Assembly (NCBI RefSeq): GCF_030816075.1 | Contig: NZ_JAUSXO010000001.1 | Coordinates: 3,038,001-3,102,000, forward strand | Reading direction: 5' to 3' | DNA: 64,000 nt | Source of the DNA: Arthrobacter agilis | GTDB taxonomy: Bacteria; Actinomycetota; Actinomycetes; Actinomycetales; Micrococcaceae | In this document: one piece after another, positions 1 to 8,277 of the stretch | Layout: each line of letters starts with the position of its first letter | How positions within the stretch are numbered: the stretch's first letter is position 1 | Notes under the pieces: model-generated | What the model was told of the DNA's origin: nothing | Database searches by the model: none | What the model saw: the letters and a program-made list of their open reading frames with translations, nothing else | Position numbers and translations under genes: made by a program

Positions 1-371
1 GGGCCGCCGGCGAGGTCTACAACATCACCAACGGGGACCAGATCCGCTGGCGGCACCTGTGGCCGGTGTTCGCCCGCCACTTCGGGATGGACTACGCGGA
101 ACCCCAGCCGGTGCCGCTGGCCGATGCGATGCCCCACCACGAGGATCTTTGGCAGGGCATGGTGTCGCGGTACGACCTGGTGCCCACCCCGTTCGAGGAC
201 CTCGCCGGCTGGTCCTTCGGTGACTTCCTGTTCCGCTCCGGCTTCGACAACGTCACGTCGACCATCAAGGCCCGGCAGCATGGCTTCGAGGACTGCCTCG
301 ATACCGAGGACCGGTTCATCGAACTCTTCGATCGGCTGGCGGCGGAGAGGATCATCCCGCCGCTGGGCTGA
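1..371 (+). CDS. NAD-dependent epimerase/dehydratase (SDR), 3' end
   Basis: The reading frame is open from base 3, so only the last 122 residues of a gene that begins outside the window are seen. The visible part opens with VYNITNGD, a stretch usual near the C-terminal substrate-binding part of extended SDR epimerases, followed by a helix-rich tail with several Trp and Phe residues. The nucleotide-binding Rossmann part and the YxxxK motif lie upstream. The tail is reminiscent of PRISE/progesterone-5-beta-reductase-like SDRs, but the substrate cannot be named. It converges with the next gene, leaving 9 bp between the stops. Confidence 0.7.
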   Translation, partial: AAGEVYNITNGDQIRWRHLWPVFARHFGMDYAEPQPVPLADAMPHHEDLWQGMVSRYDLVPTPFEDLAGWSFGDFLFRSGFDNVTSTIKARQHGFEDCLDTEDRFIELFDRLAAERIIPPLG

Positions 372-380
372 GCGGGCGGG

Positions 381-1064
381 TCAGGGCAGGAGCCTGACGT
401 CGTCGCCGCGGAGGTCGGCCCGGAAACCGTCGCCCTGCACGGTGACGTCCTGGAGCACGAGGCCGTCGGGCAGCCCTTCGATCTCGTGCTCGATGGTCAC
501 GAGGCTCCGCACGAGCGCGGCGGTGGCCCCGGAGAGGAAGCCCGGCCCGCCGAAGTCGATCGACCGCGGCTCCATCACGAGCCGGCCGCCCTCGACCTCG
601 ACCGTGCCCGTGGCGGTGACGCGCACCTCGCGCCCCAGGGCGTCCACGGTACGGACCACTGTGGCCTGGCCGTCGTCGGCGGGGCGGACCTCCGTCCCGC
701 CACCGAGCTCGTCGGCCACGACATCGAACGGCACGGTTACCGCCACTGCGAGCCGGGCCGCGACCAGCCCCTCCGGTCCCGTGACCACGTCCTCTCCGAC
801 CGCCCGGACGTCGCGGAGGGTCGAGCCGGCGGACACCACCGTCCCGGCGTCCAGCGTCAGGTCGCCCAGCCACACCTCGCCCTCGCGCAGATCGGCGGGA
901 GCCTCCGTGCCCGGGTCCGCGCCTCCCGGACCGGACGGCGTCGGCCCTGCCCCGCTGCCGGCCGGATCGCTCACCACCCACCAGAGGATCACCACCGCGA
1001 CCACCAGGAGGACGATCATCCCCAGGGCACCGATCAGCCGGTCCTTCGCGCGCGTCCACTCCAT
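381..1064 (-). CDS. LmeA/DUF2993 family membrane-anchored lipid-binding protein
   Basis: A 227-residue protein with a short basic N-terminus and one hydrophobic helix (about residues 10-31, rich in V, I, L and W), then a Gly/Pro-rich linker and a beta-rich domain with the layout of the actinobacterial DUF2993 (LmeA) family. LmeA proteins sit in the cell envelope and take part in lipoglycan maturation in mycobacteria; that role is family knowledge and is not shown here. The ATG at 1062-1064 places the membrane helix directly after the start. A longer frame to 1163 is open but adds only an Arg/Pro-rich stretch. It stands alone between convergent and divergent neighbours. Confidence 0.65.
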   Translation of the reverse strand: MEWTRAKDRLIGALGMIVLLVVAVVILWWVVSDPAGSGAGPTPSGPGGADPGTEAPADLREGEVWLGDLTLDAGTVVSAGSTLRDVRAVGEDVVTGPEGLVAARLAVAVTVPFDVVADELGGGTEVRPADDGQATVVRTVDALGREVRVTATGTVEVEGGRLVMEPRSIDFGGPGFLSGATAALVRSLVTIEHEIEGLPDGLVLQDVTVQGDGFRADLRGDDVRLLP

Positions 1065-1236
1065 CAGGCCAGTCTGATGGCTCGCCGCCTCCGGGCGGCG
1101 CTCCGACACCGGGACCGCCGGCCGCACCTCCGCCGTCCGCCGCCGCCCGGCACCTCTGGCCACCGCTGCCCCCGGCGGCTATCCTCGGTTCCCTCGGGCC
1201 GCAGCGTGCCGGTGCGACCGCCGACGAGGGAGCGCC

Positions 1237-2424
1237 ATGAGGATGCTGCTGGTGACCGCGGGGTCCCGCGGGGACGTCGAACCGTTCGCGGTCCTCGCGC
1301 GGCGGATCCAGGGTGCGGGCCACGCGGTACGCCTGGCTCTCCCGGACAACTCGGGCGTGGATGTCACCGGCCTCGATGTCACAGCCCTCGGGGTCGACTA
1401 CTCGACGCTGATCCAGCAGCAGGGCGTCTCCTTCGCCGCGGTCCTCCGTTCCTACCGGACGGTCGTGCGCCCGGCGATGCACGAGGTCCTGATCGGCTCG
1501 GTGAGGGCCGCGCTGGACTACGCGCCGGACGTGCTCGTCGCCCATCCGAAGATCCTGTCGGCCCCACTGATCGCGGACGGTCTCGGTATCCCCTTCGTGT
1601 GGGTCGAAATGGTACCGGCGGTGACGCCGACAGCGGAGTTCCCGGCAGCGGGGACCGTCACCCGGAACCTCGGCCCGTTCAACCGGCTCACCTACGGGGC
1701 CGCGGCCGGCGGAGCCGCCATGTTCCGGCAGGACCTGAAGGAGGCGGCGAGGCTGGTCGGCGCGCAGGGTGCCGCTCCTCGGGCCTCGGCGACGCTGATG
1801 CCCATCAGCCCGGCGATCCTGCAGCGTCCCGCGGACTGGCCGCCGACCGTCCACCTCACCGGTCCGTGGCGCGGCGGAGCGCCGGAACCCGTACCCCGCG
1901 AGGTGTCGGACTTCATCGCGGAGGGCGACTTCGTGTACGCGGGATTCGGCTCCATGGTGGCGGGGGATCCCGTGGCCCGCGCACGGGAGGTGATCCGTGG
2001 CATCCGCGCGACCGGAGCCCGCGCGCTGGTGGCGACCGGCCTCGGCGGACTGTCGGTCCCGTCCGACGTCACCGGTACCGACGCCCTGGTCACGAGGTCG
2101 GTCGCGCACGACGTCGTCCTGCCCCGGGCGGCAGCGGCGGTCCACCACGGAGGGATCGGGACCGTCCAGGCGGCGACGGCCGCCGGCACCGTGTCGGTCG
2201 TGGTGCCGTTCATCGCCGATCAGCCCTTCTGGGGATCACGCCTGAACGCACGCGGCCTCGGCCCGGCCCCGATCAGGCGACGCGCACTGACCTCGGCCCG
2301 CCTGGCGGCAGCCCTGTCCCGCGTCGACCAGTACCGTCCAGCCGTGCGCGACGCGGCACGTTCCATGGCGGCCGAGGACGGGCCCGCCGCCGCGCTGGCC
2401 GTCCTGGAGACCGTGGGCCGGTGA
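1237..2424 (+). CDS. Family 1 glycosyltransferase (UDP-sugar:sterol/polyketide type)
   Basis: A 395-residue GT-B glycosyltransferase. The N-terminus MRMLLVTAGSRGDVEPF is the acceptor-domain start typical of the sterol 3-beta-glucosyltransferase/vancomycin GtfB family. The C-terminal donor-binding signature is HHGGIGTVQAATAAG followed by PFIADQPFWGSRL, at about residues 307-340. These enzymes move a sugar from a nucleotide diphospho-sugar to a lipophilic acceptor in the cytosol. A GAGGGAG ribosome-binding site stands 5 nt before the ATG. Acceptor and sugar cannot be predicted; no biosynthetic neighbours are seen. Confidence 0.85.
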   Translation: MRMLLVTAGSRGDVEPFAVLARRIQGAGHAVRLALPDNSGVDVTGLDVTALGVDYSTLIQQQGVSFAAVLRSYRTVVRPAMHEVLIGSVRAALDYAPDVLVAHPKILSAPLIADGLGIPFVWVEMVPAVTPTAEFPAAGTVTRNLGPFNRLTYGAAAGGAAMFRQDLKEAARLVGAQGAAPRASATLMPISPAILQRPADWPPTVHLTGPWRGGAPEPVPREVSDFIAEGDFVYAGFGSMVAGDPVARAREVIRGIRATGARALVATGLGGLSVPSDVTGTDALVTRSVAHDVVLPRAAAAVHHGGIGTVQAATAAGTVSVVVPFIADQPFWGSRLNARGLGPAPIRRRALTSARLAAALSRVDQYRPAVRDAARSMAAEDGPAAALAVLETVGR

Positions 2425-2452
2425 GCCGCCACGCGGCCGGTCCACCGGCTCA
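2422..2452. terminator. Possible bidirectional terminator between convergent genes
   Basis: TGAGCCG (2422-2428) and CGGCTCA (2446-2452) form 7-bp inverted arms that include both convergent stop codons; an inner CCGG/CCGG pairing is possible. There is no T-run, as is usual in GC-rich actinobacteria. Confidence 0.35.
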
Positions 2453-3781
2453 GCCGCGGGGCCTGAGGTCGTAGATCCGCCTGAGCTTCCCGCTGGAGCG
2501 CACCAGTGAGCCCTGCTCGACGACCGCGACGGCGCACGTCGAGCCGATGTGGGTCTTGATCTGGTGCCGGAGCTCCTCCGCGGCCGCCTTCGCGTCGACG
2601 ACGCTGACGCCCTCGCGCGGCTCCACCCGGATGGTCAGCTGGTCCATCCGCTGCCCTTCCGGGCGGGTGATCTCGAGCTGGAAGTGCGGGCTCAGCGCCG
2701 GGATGCGCAGAGCGAGCTCCTCCACCTGCGTGGGGAAGAGATTCACGCCGCGCACGATCACCATGTCGTCGCTGCGCCCGGTGATGCGCTCCATCCGACG
2801 CATGCCCGGCCGGGCGGTACCGGGCAGCAGGCGCGTGAGGTCGTGCGTCCGGTACCGGATGATGGGCAGCGCCTCCTTCGTCAGCGACGTGAAGACGAGC
2901 TCACCAGCAGCGCCGTCGTCGAGCACCTTCTCCGTGAACGGGTCGATGACCTCCGGGCGGAAGTGGTCCTCCCACACGTGCGAGCCGTCCTTGGACTCCA
3001 CGCACTCGCCCGCGACGCCCGGGCCCATGACCTCGGACAGCCCGTAGATGTCGCAGGCATCGAAGCCCATGCGCCCCTCGAGTTCCTGCCGCATGCCCTC
3101 CGTCCACGGCTCGGCGCCGAGCACCCCGGTCTTCAGCGACGTCGACGACGGGTCGATCCCGGCCGCGGCCATGGTGTCGAGGATGGTCAGCAGGTACGTG
3201 GGCGTGGCGAGGATGGCATCGGGCTCGAAGTCGCGGATGAGCTGCACCTGCCGCTCGGTCTGCCCGCCGGAGATCGGGATCACGGTACAGCCGAGCCGCT
3301 CCGCGCCCGCGTGGGCGCCGAGGCCGCCCGTGAACAGGCCGTACCCGTAGGCGTTGTGGACCTTCCAGCCGGCCTTCACCCCCGAGGCGCGCAGGGAGCG
3401 GGCCACGAGGGACGCCCACCGGTCCAGGTCGCCCGCGGTGTAGCCGACGACGGTGGGCTGGCCCGTGGTGCCGGACGACGCATGGACGCGCGCCACCTGC
3501 GACTGCGGCACCGCGAACATCCCGAACGGGTAGGTGCTGCGCAGGTCCTCCTTGGTGGTGAAGGGGAACTTCGCGAGGTCCGCCAGCTCCCGGAGGTCGT
3601 CCGGGTGCACGCCGGCGTCGTCGAACTTCCGCCGGTACAGGGGGACGTTCGCGTAGGCGTGCCCGAGCGTCGCCTTCAACCGCTCCAGCTGCACCGACTC
3701 GAGGTGGTCACGCGACCACGTCTCCTCCACATCGAGGGTGGCGGGGTCCGCGGCTGAGGCCCGGAGGGGAACGGTGGTCAT
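2450..3781 (-). CDS. paaK: Phenylacetate--CoA ligase family protein
   Basis: A 443-residue AMP-forming ligase. The phosphate-binding loop is SSGTTGQPTVVGYT at about residues 101-114; the later AMP motif DIYGLSEVMGPG and the adenylate-domain hinge GRSDDMVIVRG follow. Length and motif order match PaaK, which turns phenylacetate, CoA and ATP into phenylacetyl-CoA. The start is the ATG at 3781, preceded by GAAGGAGCAGCC; the longer open frame to 3880 adds a Pro/Arg-rich stretch. No paaABCDE ring-epoxidation genes are nearby. It lies downstream of an IclR gene and an aromatic hydroxylase on the same strand, so the true substrate may be another aryl acid. Confidence 0.85.
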   Translation of the reverse strand: MTTVPLRASAADPATLDVEETWSRDHLESVQLERLKATLGHAYANVPLYRRKFDDAGVHPDDLRELADLAKFPFTTKEDLRSTYPFGMFAVPQSQVARVHASSGTTGQPTVVGYTAGDLDRWASLVARSLRASGVKAGWKVHNAYGYGLFTGGLGAHAGAERLGCTVIPISGGQTERQVQLIRDFEPDAILATPTYLLTILDTMAAAGIDPSSTSLKTGVLGAEPWTEGMRQELEGRMGFDACDIYGLSEVMGPGVAGECVESKDGSHVWEDHFRPEVIDPFTEKVLDDGAAGELVFTSLTKEALPIIRYRTHDLTRLLPGTARPGMRRMERITGRSDDMVIVRGVNLFPTQVEELALRIPALSPHFQLEITRPEGQRMDQLTIRVEPREGVSVVDAKAAAEELRHQIKTHIGSTCAVAVVEQGSLVRSSGKLRRIYDLRPRG

Positions 3782-3833
3782 GGCTGCTCCTTCGCAGGGT
3801 GGATCTGGGGACGGGGAACGCGCGGGGTGGCCA

Positions 3834-4550
3834 TCAGAGGACGGAGCCGACGGCGCGGGCCGCCTCGGCCACGCGGGCACCGATCTCCTCGACGCGCCGG
3901 TCGCTGCGCAGGTAGACGACGGCGAGCGCGGCAGGGAGCTGCCCGCGCAGGAGGATGGGGGCGGCCACGGAGCTGACGCCCGGGATGACCTCGTCGCAGC
4001 TCACCGCGTAGCCTGCGGCGGCTGCATTCCTGGATTCCTCCCGGTAGGGCTCACCCGGTGCGAGGCGCTCCCAGCGCGCCTCGGTCAGGGCCGACTGGAT
4101 GGCGATCCCCGGCGCTCCGGCGTCGAACGGGTGGCGGGAGCCCGGCCGCTGCACCAGCGTCCCCTCGCCGTGCGGGGGCTCGACGGCGACGAGGGTGACG
4201 CAGTGGCGCCGGTCCCAGACGGCGATGAAGGACGTCATCTGCAGCTCCGCCGCGACCGCCGTGAGTTCCGGCAGGGCCGCGGTCTGCAGCCTGGGTGCCA
4301 CTCCCCGGGCCAGACTCGCGAGGCCCGGGCCGGGCTGGAACCGGCCGCCCGCGTCCCGGACCACCAGCGAATGCTCCTCGAGCGTCCGCAGGATCCGGTA
4401 GGCGATGGATCGATGGACGCCCAGCACCTCGGCGATCTCCGCCGTCGTCCGCCCCTCCGGGGTCTCGGCGAGGATCTCCAGGGTTCGGAGCCCGCGTGAG
4501 AGCGTCTGGGAGGCAGGCGCCGCCGTCGTCGTCCCGTCCGCCGTGCGCAT
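3834..4550 (-). CDS. IclR-family transcriptional regulator
   Basis: A 238-residue protein with an N-terminal winged helix (SRGLRTLEILAETPEGRTTAEIAEVLGVHRSIAYRILRTL, about residues 19-58) and a C-terminal GAF-like effector domain (about 80-235) of the IclR family. IclR proteins of the PobR/PcaR/PcaU group control aromatic-acid genes. Its ATG lies 1 bp after the stop of the upstream hydroxylase gene, so the two are co-transcribed. The perfect 15-bp palindrome at 6504-6518 is a good candidate for its binding site. Confidence 0.85.
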   Translation of the reverse strand: MRTADGTTTAAPASQTLSRGLRTLEILAETPEGRTTAEIAEVLGVHRSIAYRILRTLEEHSLVVRDAGGRFQPGPGLASLARGVAPRLQTAALPELTAVAAELQMTSFIAVWDRRHCVTLVAVEPPHGEGTLVQRPGSRHPFDAGAPGIAIQSALTEARWERLAPGEPYREESRNAAAAGYAVSCDEVIPGVSSVAAPILLRGQLPAALAVVYLRSDRRVEEIGARVAEAARAVGSVL

Positions 4551-4551
4551 G

Positions 4552-6465
4552 TCAGGCGAAGGCCCGGCCCGCGGGCCGCTCGGACCTGCTGAGGAGGGGC
4601 GCGAAGAAGCCGGCGAGGCCCGCGGTGTCCGCCAGGGGCAGCACGTGCGCCACGTACTGGTCGGGACGGACGACGACGACGGCTCCGGTGCGGTCGATGC
4701 CGCGGAGGGCGAAGATGTCGGCGGAGGGGTCCGCGGCGTACACCTTCTCGTAGTCGGTGAGCCCGAAGGGTCCCGTGGCGGGCTTGAACTCCGGCGGGAC
4801 GCCCCCGATGTCCACCCGGGTGTGGTCCTGCTGGTAGATCACCTTGACGTCGAACCACGCGTCGCGGTCCGCTCCCTCCGGCGTCGCGGCGAGGGGCGAG
4901 TCCGGCGCGTTCCCGATCCACGCGGCGAAGTCCGCCACCTTCGAGGCCGCTCCCGGCTCCGCAGGGTCGGCGAAGACGTAGATGCGCCAGCGTCCGTCGG
5001 CCGTGGCGTGGTGGCCCAGGTGCATCGGGATGCCGTCGCAGACCCGGACCACGGGGGCGGACTTGAAGCGCTTGCCGATCGGGAAGCCTGCGGCGAGGTC
5101 CTGGTGCGTGGGTGCGGCGACGAGCAGGGAGGGCGCGTACTGGGTGCGGAAGCCCGCGGGGAACTCGGCCGTGCTGACGTAGAAGTCCTCGAGTTCCGAC
5201 GGGTCGGCGAAGTCCTCGGGCTTCTTGGCCATGAGGGTGGACCACTGCCGGTCGAACTCGATGAGGTCCTTCGCGACGACCTGGCGTTCGGCGGAGTAGG
5301 TGGCGAGCATCGCCTCGGGGCTGCGGCCCTCGAGGACGTGCCCGAGCTTCCAGCCGAGGTTGAAGCCGTCCTGCATGGAGACGTTCATGCCCTGGCCGGC
5401 CTTGGCGCTGTGCGTGTGGCAGGCGTCGCCGGTGATGAACACGCGGGGCGTGCGGGTTCCCACGTCCTCGGGCAGGACGTCGTCGAACCGGTCGGTGAGG
5501 CGGTGCCCCACCTCGTACACGCTGTGCCAGGGGACGTTCCGCACGTCCAGGGTGTAGGGACTGAGGATCTCGTTGGCCTTCGCGATGATCTGCTCGATCG
5601 TGGTGCTGCGGGCCGCCCCCTTGGTGGCGGGGTCCACCTCGCCGAGGTCCACGTACATGCGGAACAGGTGCCCGCCCTCGCGCGGGATCAGCAGGATGCT
5701 GCCGCCGGCCCCGGACTGGATGGCGCACTTGCGGCGGATGTCGGGGAAGTCGGTGACCGCCAGGGTGTCCATGACACCCCAGGCGTGGTTCGCCTGGTCC
5801 CCGGCCAGGGTGCAGCCGATCGCCTGGCGGACCCTGCTGCGGGCGCCGTCCGCGCCCACCACGTACTTCGCCCGCACCGTCCGCTGCTCACCCTCGTGCC
5901 GGCCCGCGGTGTGGACGAGGGTGACAGCGACCGGGTACTCGTGGTCGTCGTCGACCGCCAGGCCCGCGAACTCGTAGCCGTAGTCGGGCTCCATGCGGGT
6001 GGGTGAGTTCTTCATGAACTCGGCGAAGTAGTCCAGGACGCGGGCCTGGTTGACGATCAGGTGCGGGAACTCGCTGATACCGGTCGGATCGTCCTCGGGC
6101 CGGGCGGTGCGGACGATGCGCGAGGGATCTGCTGGGTCGGGCTTCCAGAAGGCCATCTCGGAGATCCGGTAGGCCTCCTCGGTGATGCGCTGGGCGAACC
6201 CGAAGGCCTGGAACGTCTCGACGCTGCGGGCCTGGATGCCGTCGGCCTGGCCGATCGCGAGCCGGCCCGGCCGGCGCTCCACGATCCGCGTGGTGATGCC
6301 CGGGAATTGCGAGAGCTGCGCGGCGGTGATCATGCCCGCCGGTCCGGTGCCGATGATCAGGACGTCGACCTCGTCGGGGAGCTCCTGCGCCCGGTCCACG
6401 CCGACACCGGCGGCGGGCTGGATCCGGGGATCACCCGAGACGTAACCGTGGTGGTGGAATTGCAC
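4552..6465 (-). CDS. FAD-dependent aromatic hydroxylase (phenol 2-monooxygenase / 3-hydroxybenzoate 4-monooxygenase family)
   Basis: A 637-residue class A flavoprotein monooxygenase. The FAD dinucleotide motif is VLIIGTGPAGMITAAQL (about residues 35-51), the DG motif is GADGARSRVRQAIG (about 214-227), and the second FAD site is GDACHTHSAKAGQGMN (about 334-349). A C-terminal thioredoxin-like domain follows, as in phenol hydroxylase and MobA. Length and order match the 3-hydroxybenzoate 4-hydroxylases (about 640 residues), which make protocatechuate with NADPH and O2; substrate choice within the family is not readable. The GTG start at 6463-6465 has GAGGACAGCCC before it. First gene of a hydroxylase-IclR-CoA ligase operon. 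Confidence 0.8.
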   Translation of the reverse strand: MQFHHHGYVSGDPRIQPAAGVGVDRAQELPDEVDVLIIGTGPAGMITAAQLSQFPGITTRIVERRPGRLAIGQADGIQARSVETFQAFGFAQRITEEAYRISEMAFWKPDPADPSRIVRTARPEDDPTGISEFPHLIVNQARVLDYFAEFMKNSPTRMEPDYGYEFAGLAVDDDHEYPVAVTLVHTAGRHEGEQRTVRAKYVVGADGARSRVRQAIGCTLAGDQANHAWGVMDTLAVTDFPDIRRKCAIQSGAGGSILLIPREGGHLFRMYVDLGEVDPATKGAARSTTIEQIIAKANEILSPYTLDVRNVPWHSVYEVGHRLTDRFDDVLPEDVGTRTPRVFITGDACHTHSAKAGQGMNVSMQDGFNLGWKLGHVLEGRSPEAMLATYSAERQVVAKDLIEFDRQWSTLMAKKPEDFADPSELEDFYVSTAEFPAGFRTQYAPSLLVAAPTHQDLAAGFPIGKRFKSAPVVRVCDGIPMHLGHHATADGRWRIYVFADPAEPGAASKVADFAAWIGNAPDSPLAATPEGADRDAWFDVKVIYQQDHTRVDIGGVPPEFKPATGPFGLTDYEKVYAADPSADIFALRGIDRTGAVVVVRPDQYVAHVLPLADTAGLAGFFAPLLSRSERPAGRAFA

Positions 6466-6503
6466 GGGCTGTCCTCACTTCGTCGTGGTTGTGCCGCTGC
6501 TGC

Positions 6504-6518
6504 GTTCGATAATCGAAC
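6504..6518. promoter_or_regulatory. IclR-type operator palindrome
   Basis: GTTCGATAATCGAAC is a perfect 15-bp inverted repeat, 39 bp upstream of the hydroxylase start. It closely resembles the half-sites known for the aromatic IclR regulators PobR and PcaU, so it is the likely site for the IclR protein encoded at 3834-4550. The rest of 6519-6687 shows no gene. Confidence 0.7.
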
Positions 6519-6687
6519 GGCTCGTTCTACTATCGTGACGCTGATGCTAGCCGGGGGCGGGGCGGGACTCAAGGCCGGAGTCCGGACCCTGCGGCGACCG
6601 TCGTCGATCCGCGCCCGGAGGCGGAGCAGCGTGACGAGGGCCCGGACGGGAGGGCGACCGGCTGCGGGACGGTCCCGGCCGGCCCCG

Positions 6688-7638
6688 TCAGGTCCTGGTG
6701 GCCGCGTCGATACGACTCGCCAGGACCCGGGCGGCGGTTACGAGGGCTTCCGGCCCGAGAATCGTGAACGGGGCGTCGAACCGTGCGAGGGATGCGAGGA
6801 CGCCGGTCCAGGACCAGGACCCGACGGTGAGACGGCAGGAGCCCTCGGTGAGCTCCTCGGCGGTGTCGGTGCCGAGGAACGGCAGGAGGTCCTCGAGCGG
6901 CAGGTCGATGACGGCTTCTCCGGTGCACGGCCAGCGGTCCTCCGTGCCGGAACCCTTGAACCGGGCAGCCAGGAAGGTGCCGGCATCAGGCGCCGGGAGG
7001 TCGCGGGGCAGGAACACGGCCCCGGCCGGGGAGCGCGGTGACATCCGGTCGAGGCGGTAGATCCGCCAGTCGTCGCGGTCGAGGTCCCAGCCGATGAGGT
7101 ACCAGCGGCCCGCGCGGGCGACGATCGCGTGTGGCTGGCTGCGCCGCGGCGCCTCGTCCCGGCGGTAGTCGAAGCGCAGCGTCCTCCGGTTCCGGACGGC
7201 GGCGCTGACTGTCTCCAGGACGGCAGGATCGACGCGCGTCGCAGCGCCGTCCTGCCCGGCCGCCGCGAAACGGATCCCGTCGACGCGGTGCCGCAGCCGT
7301 GAGGGCATCACCTGCCGCACGGTCGCCAGGGCCCGCTCCGCCGCCTCGTCGATCGCCACTCCGGACGCCGGCGCTCCCTGGAGGGCGACGGCGACCGCGA
7401 TGGCCTGGTCGTCGTCGAACAGCAGCGGGGGCAGCTCGGAACCGGCCGCCATCCGGTAGCCTCCGTCGGGGCCCTTGACGGCACGGATCGCGTAGCCGAG
7501 CTCCCTCAACCTGTCGACGTCCCGGCGGACCGTGCGTGGCGTGACCCCCAGCCGCTCGGCCAGGACCCCGCCCGGCCAGTCCCGTTGGGTCTGCAGGATC
7601 GAGAGCAGTGCGAGCATCCGCGAAGAACTTCCCGTCAT
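6688..7638 (-). CDS. WYL-domain helix-turn-helix regulator (YafY family)
   Basis: A 316-residue regulator with an N-terminal DeoR-like winged helix (LALLSILQTQRDWPGGVLAERLGVTPRTVRRDVDRL) and a C-terminal WYL domain containing RAGRWYLIGWDLDRDDWRIYRLDRM (about residues 184-209). This is the YafY architecture common in actinobacteria, where the regulator is often divergent from a small enzyme gene that it controls. Here it is divergent from a VOC-family gene, and the shared intergenic region carries an inverted repeat at 7658-7680. The ATG at 7636-7638 has CTGGGGGC before it. Confidence 0.85.
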   Translation of the reverse strand: MTGSSSRMLALLSILQTQRDWPGGVLAERLGVTPRTVRRDVDRLRELGYAIRAVKGPDGGYRMAAGSELPPLLFDDDQAIAVAVALQGAPASGVAIDEAAERALATVRQVMPSRLRHRVDGIRFAAAGQDGAATRVDPAVLETVSAAVRNRRTLRFDYRRDEAPRRSQPHAIVARAGRWYLIGWDLDRDDWRIYRLDRMSPRSPAGAVFLPRDLPAPDAGTFLAARFKGSGTEDRWPCTGEAVIDLPLEDLLPFLGTDTAEELTEGSCRLTVGSWSWTGVLASLARFDAPFTILGPEALVTAARVLASRIDAATRT

Positions 7639-7657
7639 GCCCCCAGTATCGCGGGAG

Positions 7658-7680
7658 TAGAGGACCGATTCTGACCTCTA
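7658..7680. promoter_or_regulatory. Inverted repeat in divergent WYL-regulator/VOC promoter region
   Basis: TAGAGG (7658-7663) and CCTCTA (7675-7680) are exact inverted arms 11 bp apart, 19 bp from the WYL start and 64 bp from the VOC start. A second near-palindrome, CTCCGCCATGGTGGAG, follows at about 7683-7698. Either may be the site of the neighbouring regulator. Confidence 0.4.
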
Positions 7681-7744
7681 CCTCCGCCATGGTGGAGGCG
7701 GGACGGCGTTTCCGTCCGTCAGACACCAGGGAAGAGGACACCAC

Positions 7745-8215
7745 ATGAGCATCACGACCACCACCCACCTGAATTTCCGCGGCACCGCGCACCAGGCTCT
7801 CGACTTCTACCGGACGGTCTTCGGTGGCCTCGTCACCGTGGCGACCTACGCCGACCTCGGGATGCCGAAGGATGCACCCGGAGCAGGGAAGGTCGTCTTC
7901 GGGCAACTCGAGAACGAGGAGGGGTTCCGTCTCATGGCCTATGACGTCCCCGGGTACGACGACGCGGCGGGCACCCCGTCGACGGCGGGGACCACCCGCC
8001 GCGAGAACGGGACCACCCTCACCGACCGCACCTTCTTCCAGTCGGTGCGGGCCGGGACCCTCGAGGAGATCGGCGGTTACTGGGACGGCCTTGCCGACGG
8101 CGGGACCGTCATCGAGCCCCTCGCCGCATCGGCATGGACGCCCGGCTTCGGGATGCTCACCGACCGCTTCGGCGTCACGTGGGTCCTCGACGTGACGCCC
8201 ACCTACGGCGGCTGA
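7745..8215 (+). CDS. VOC-family protein (PhnB/glyoxalase-like)
   Basis: A 156-residue protein of the PhnB-like branch of the vicinal oxygen chelate fold: LNFRGTAHQALDFYRTVFGG at the N-terminus, GMPKDAPGAGKVVFGQLE in the middle, and the closing FGMLTDRFGVTWVLDV. This branch is common in actinobacteria and mostly of unknown function. It is divergent from a WYL regulator, a frequent arrangement in which the regulator controls the VOC gene. GAAGAGGACACCAC precedes the ATG. Confidence 0.8.
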   Translation: MSITTTTHLNFRGTAHQALDFYRTVFGGLVTVATYADLGMPKDAPGAGKVVFGQLENEEGFRLMAYDVPGYDDAAGTPSTAGTTRRENGTTLTDRTFFQSVRAGTLEEIGGYWDGLADGGTVIEPLAASAWTPGFGMLTDRFGVTWVLDVTPTYGG

Positions 8216-8277
8216 CCGCGGCACCGCCCGGTCGAGGGGTCTGGACGGAAGCGCTTGCGGGGGATCAGGATCGGCGT

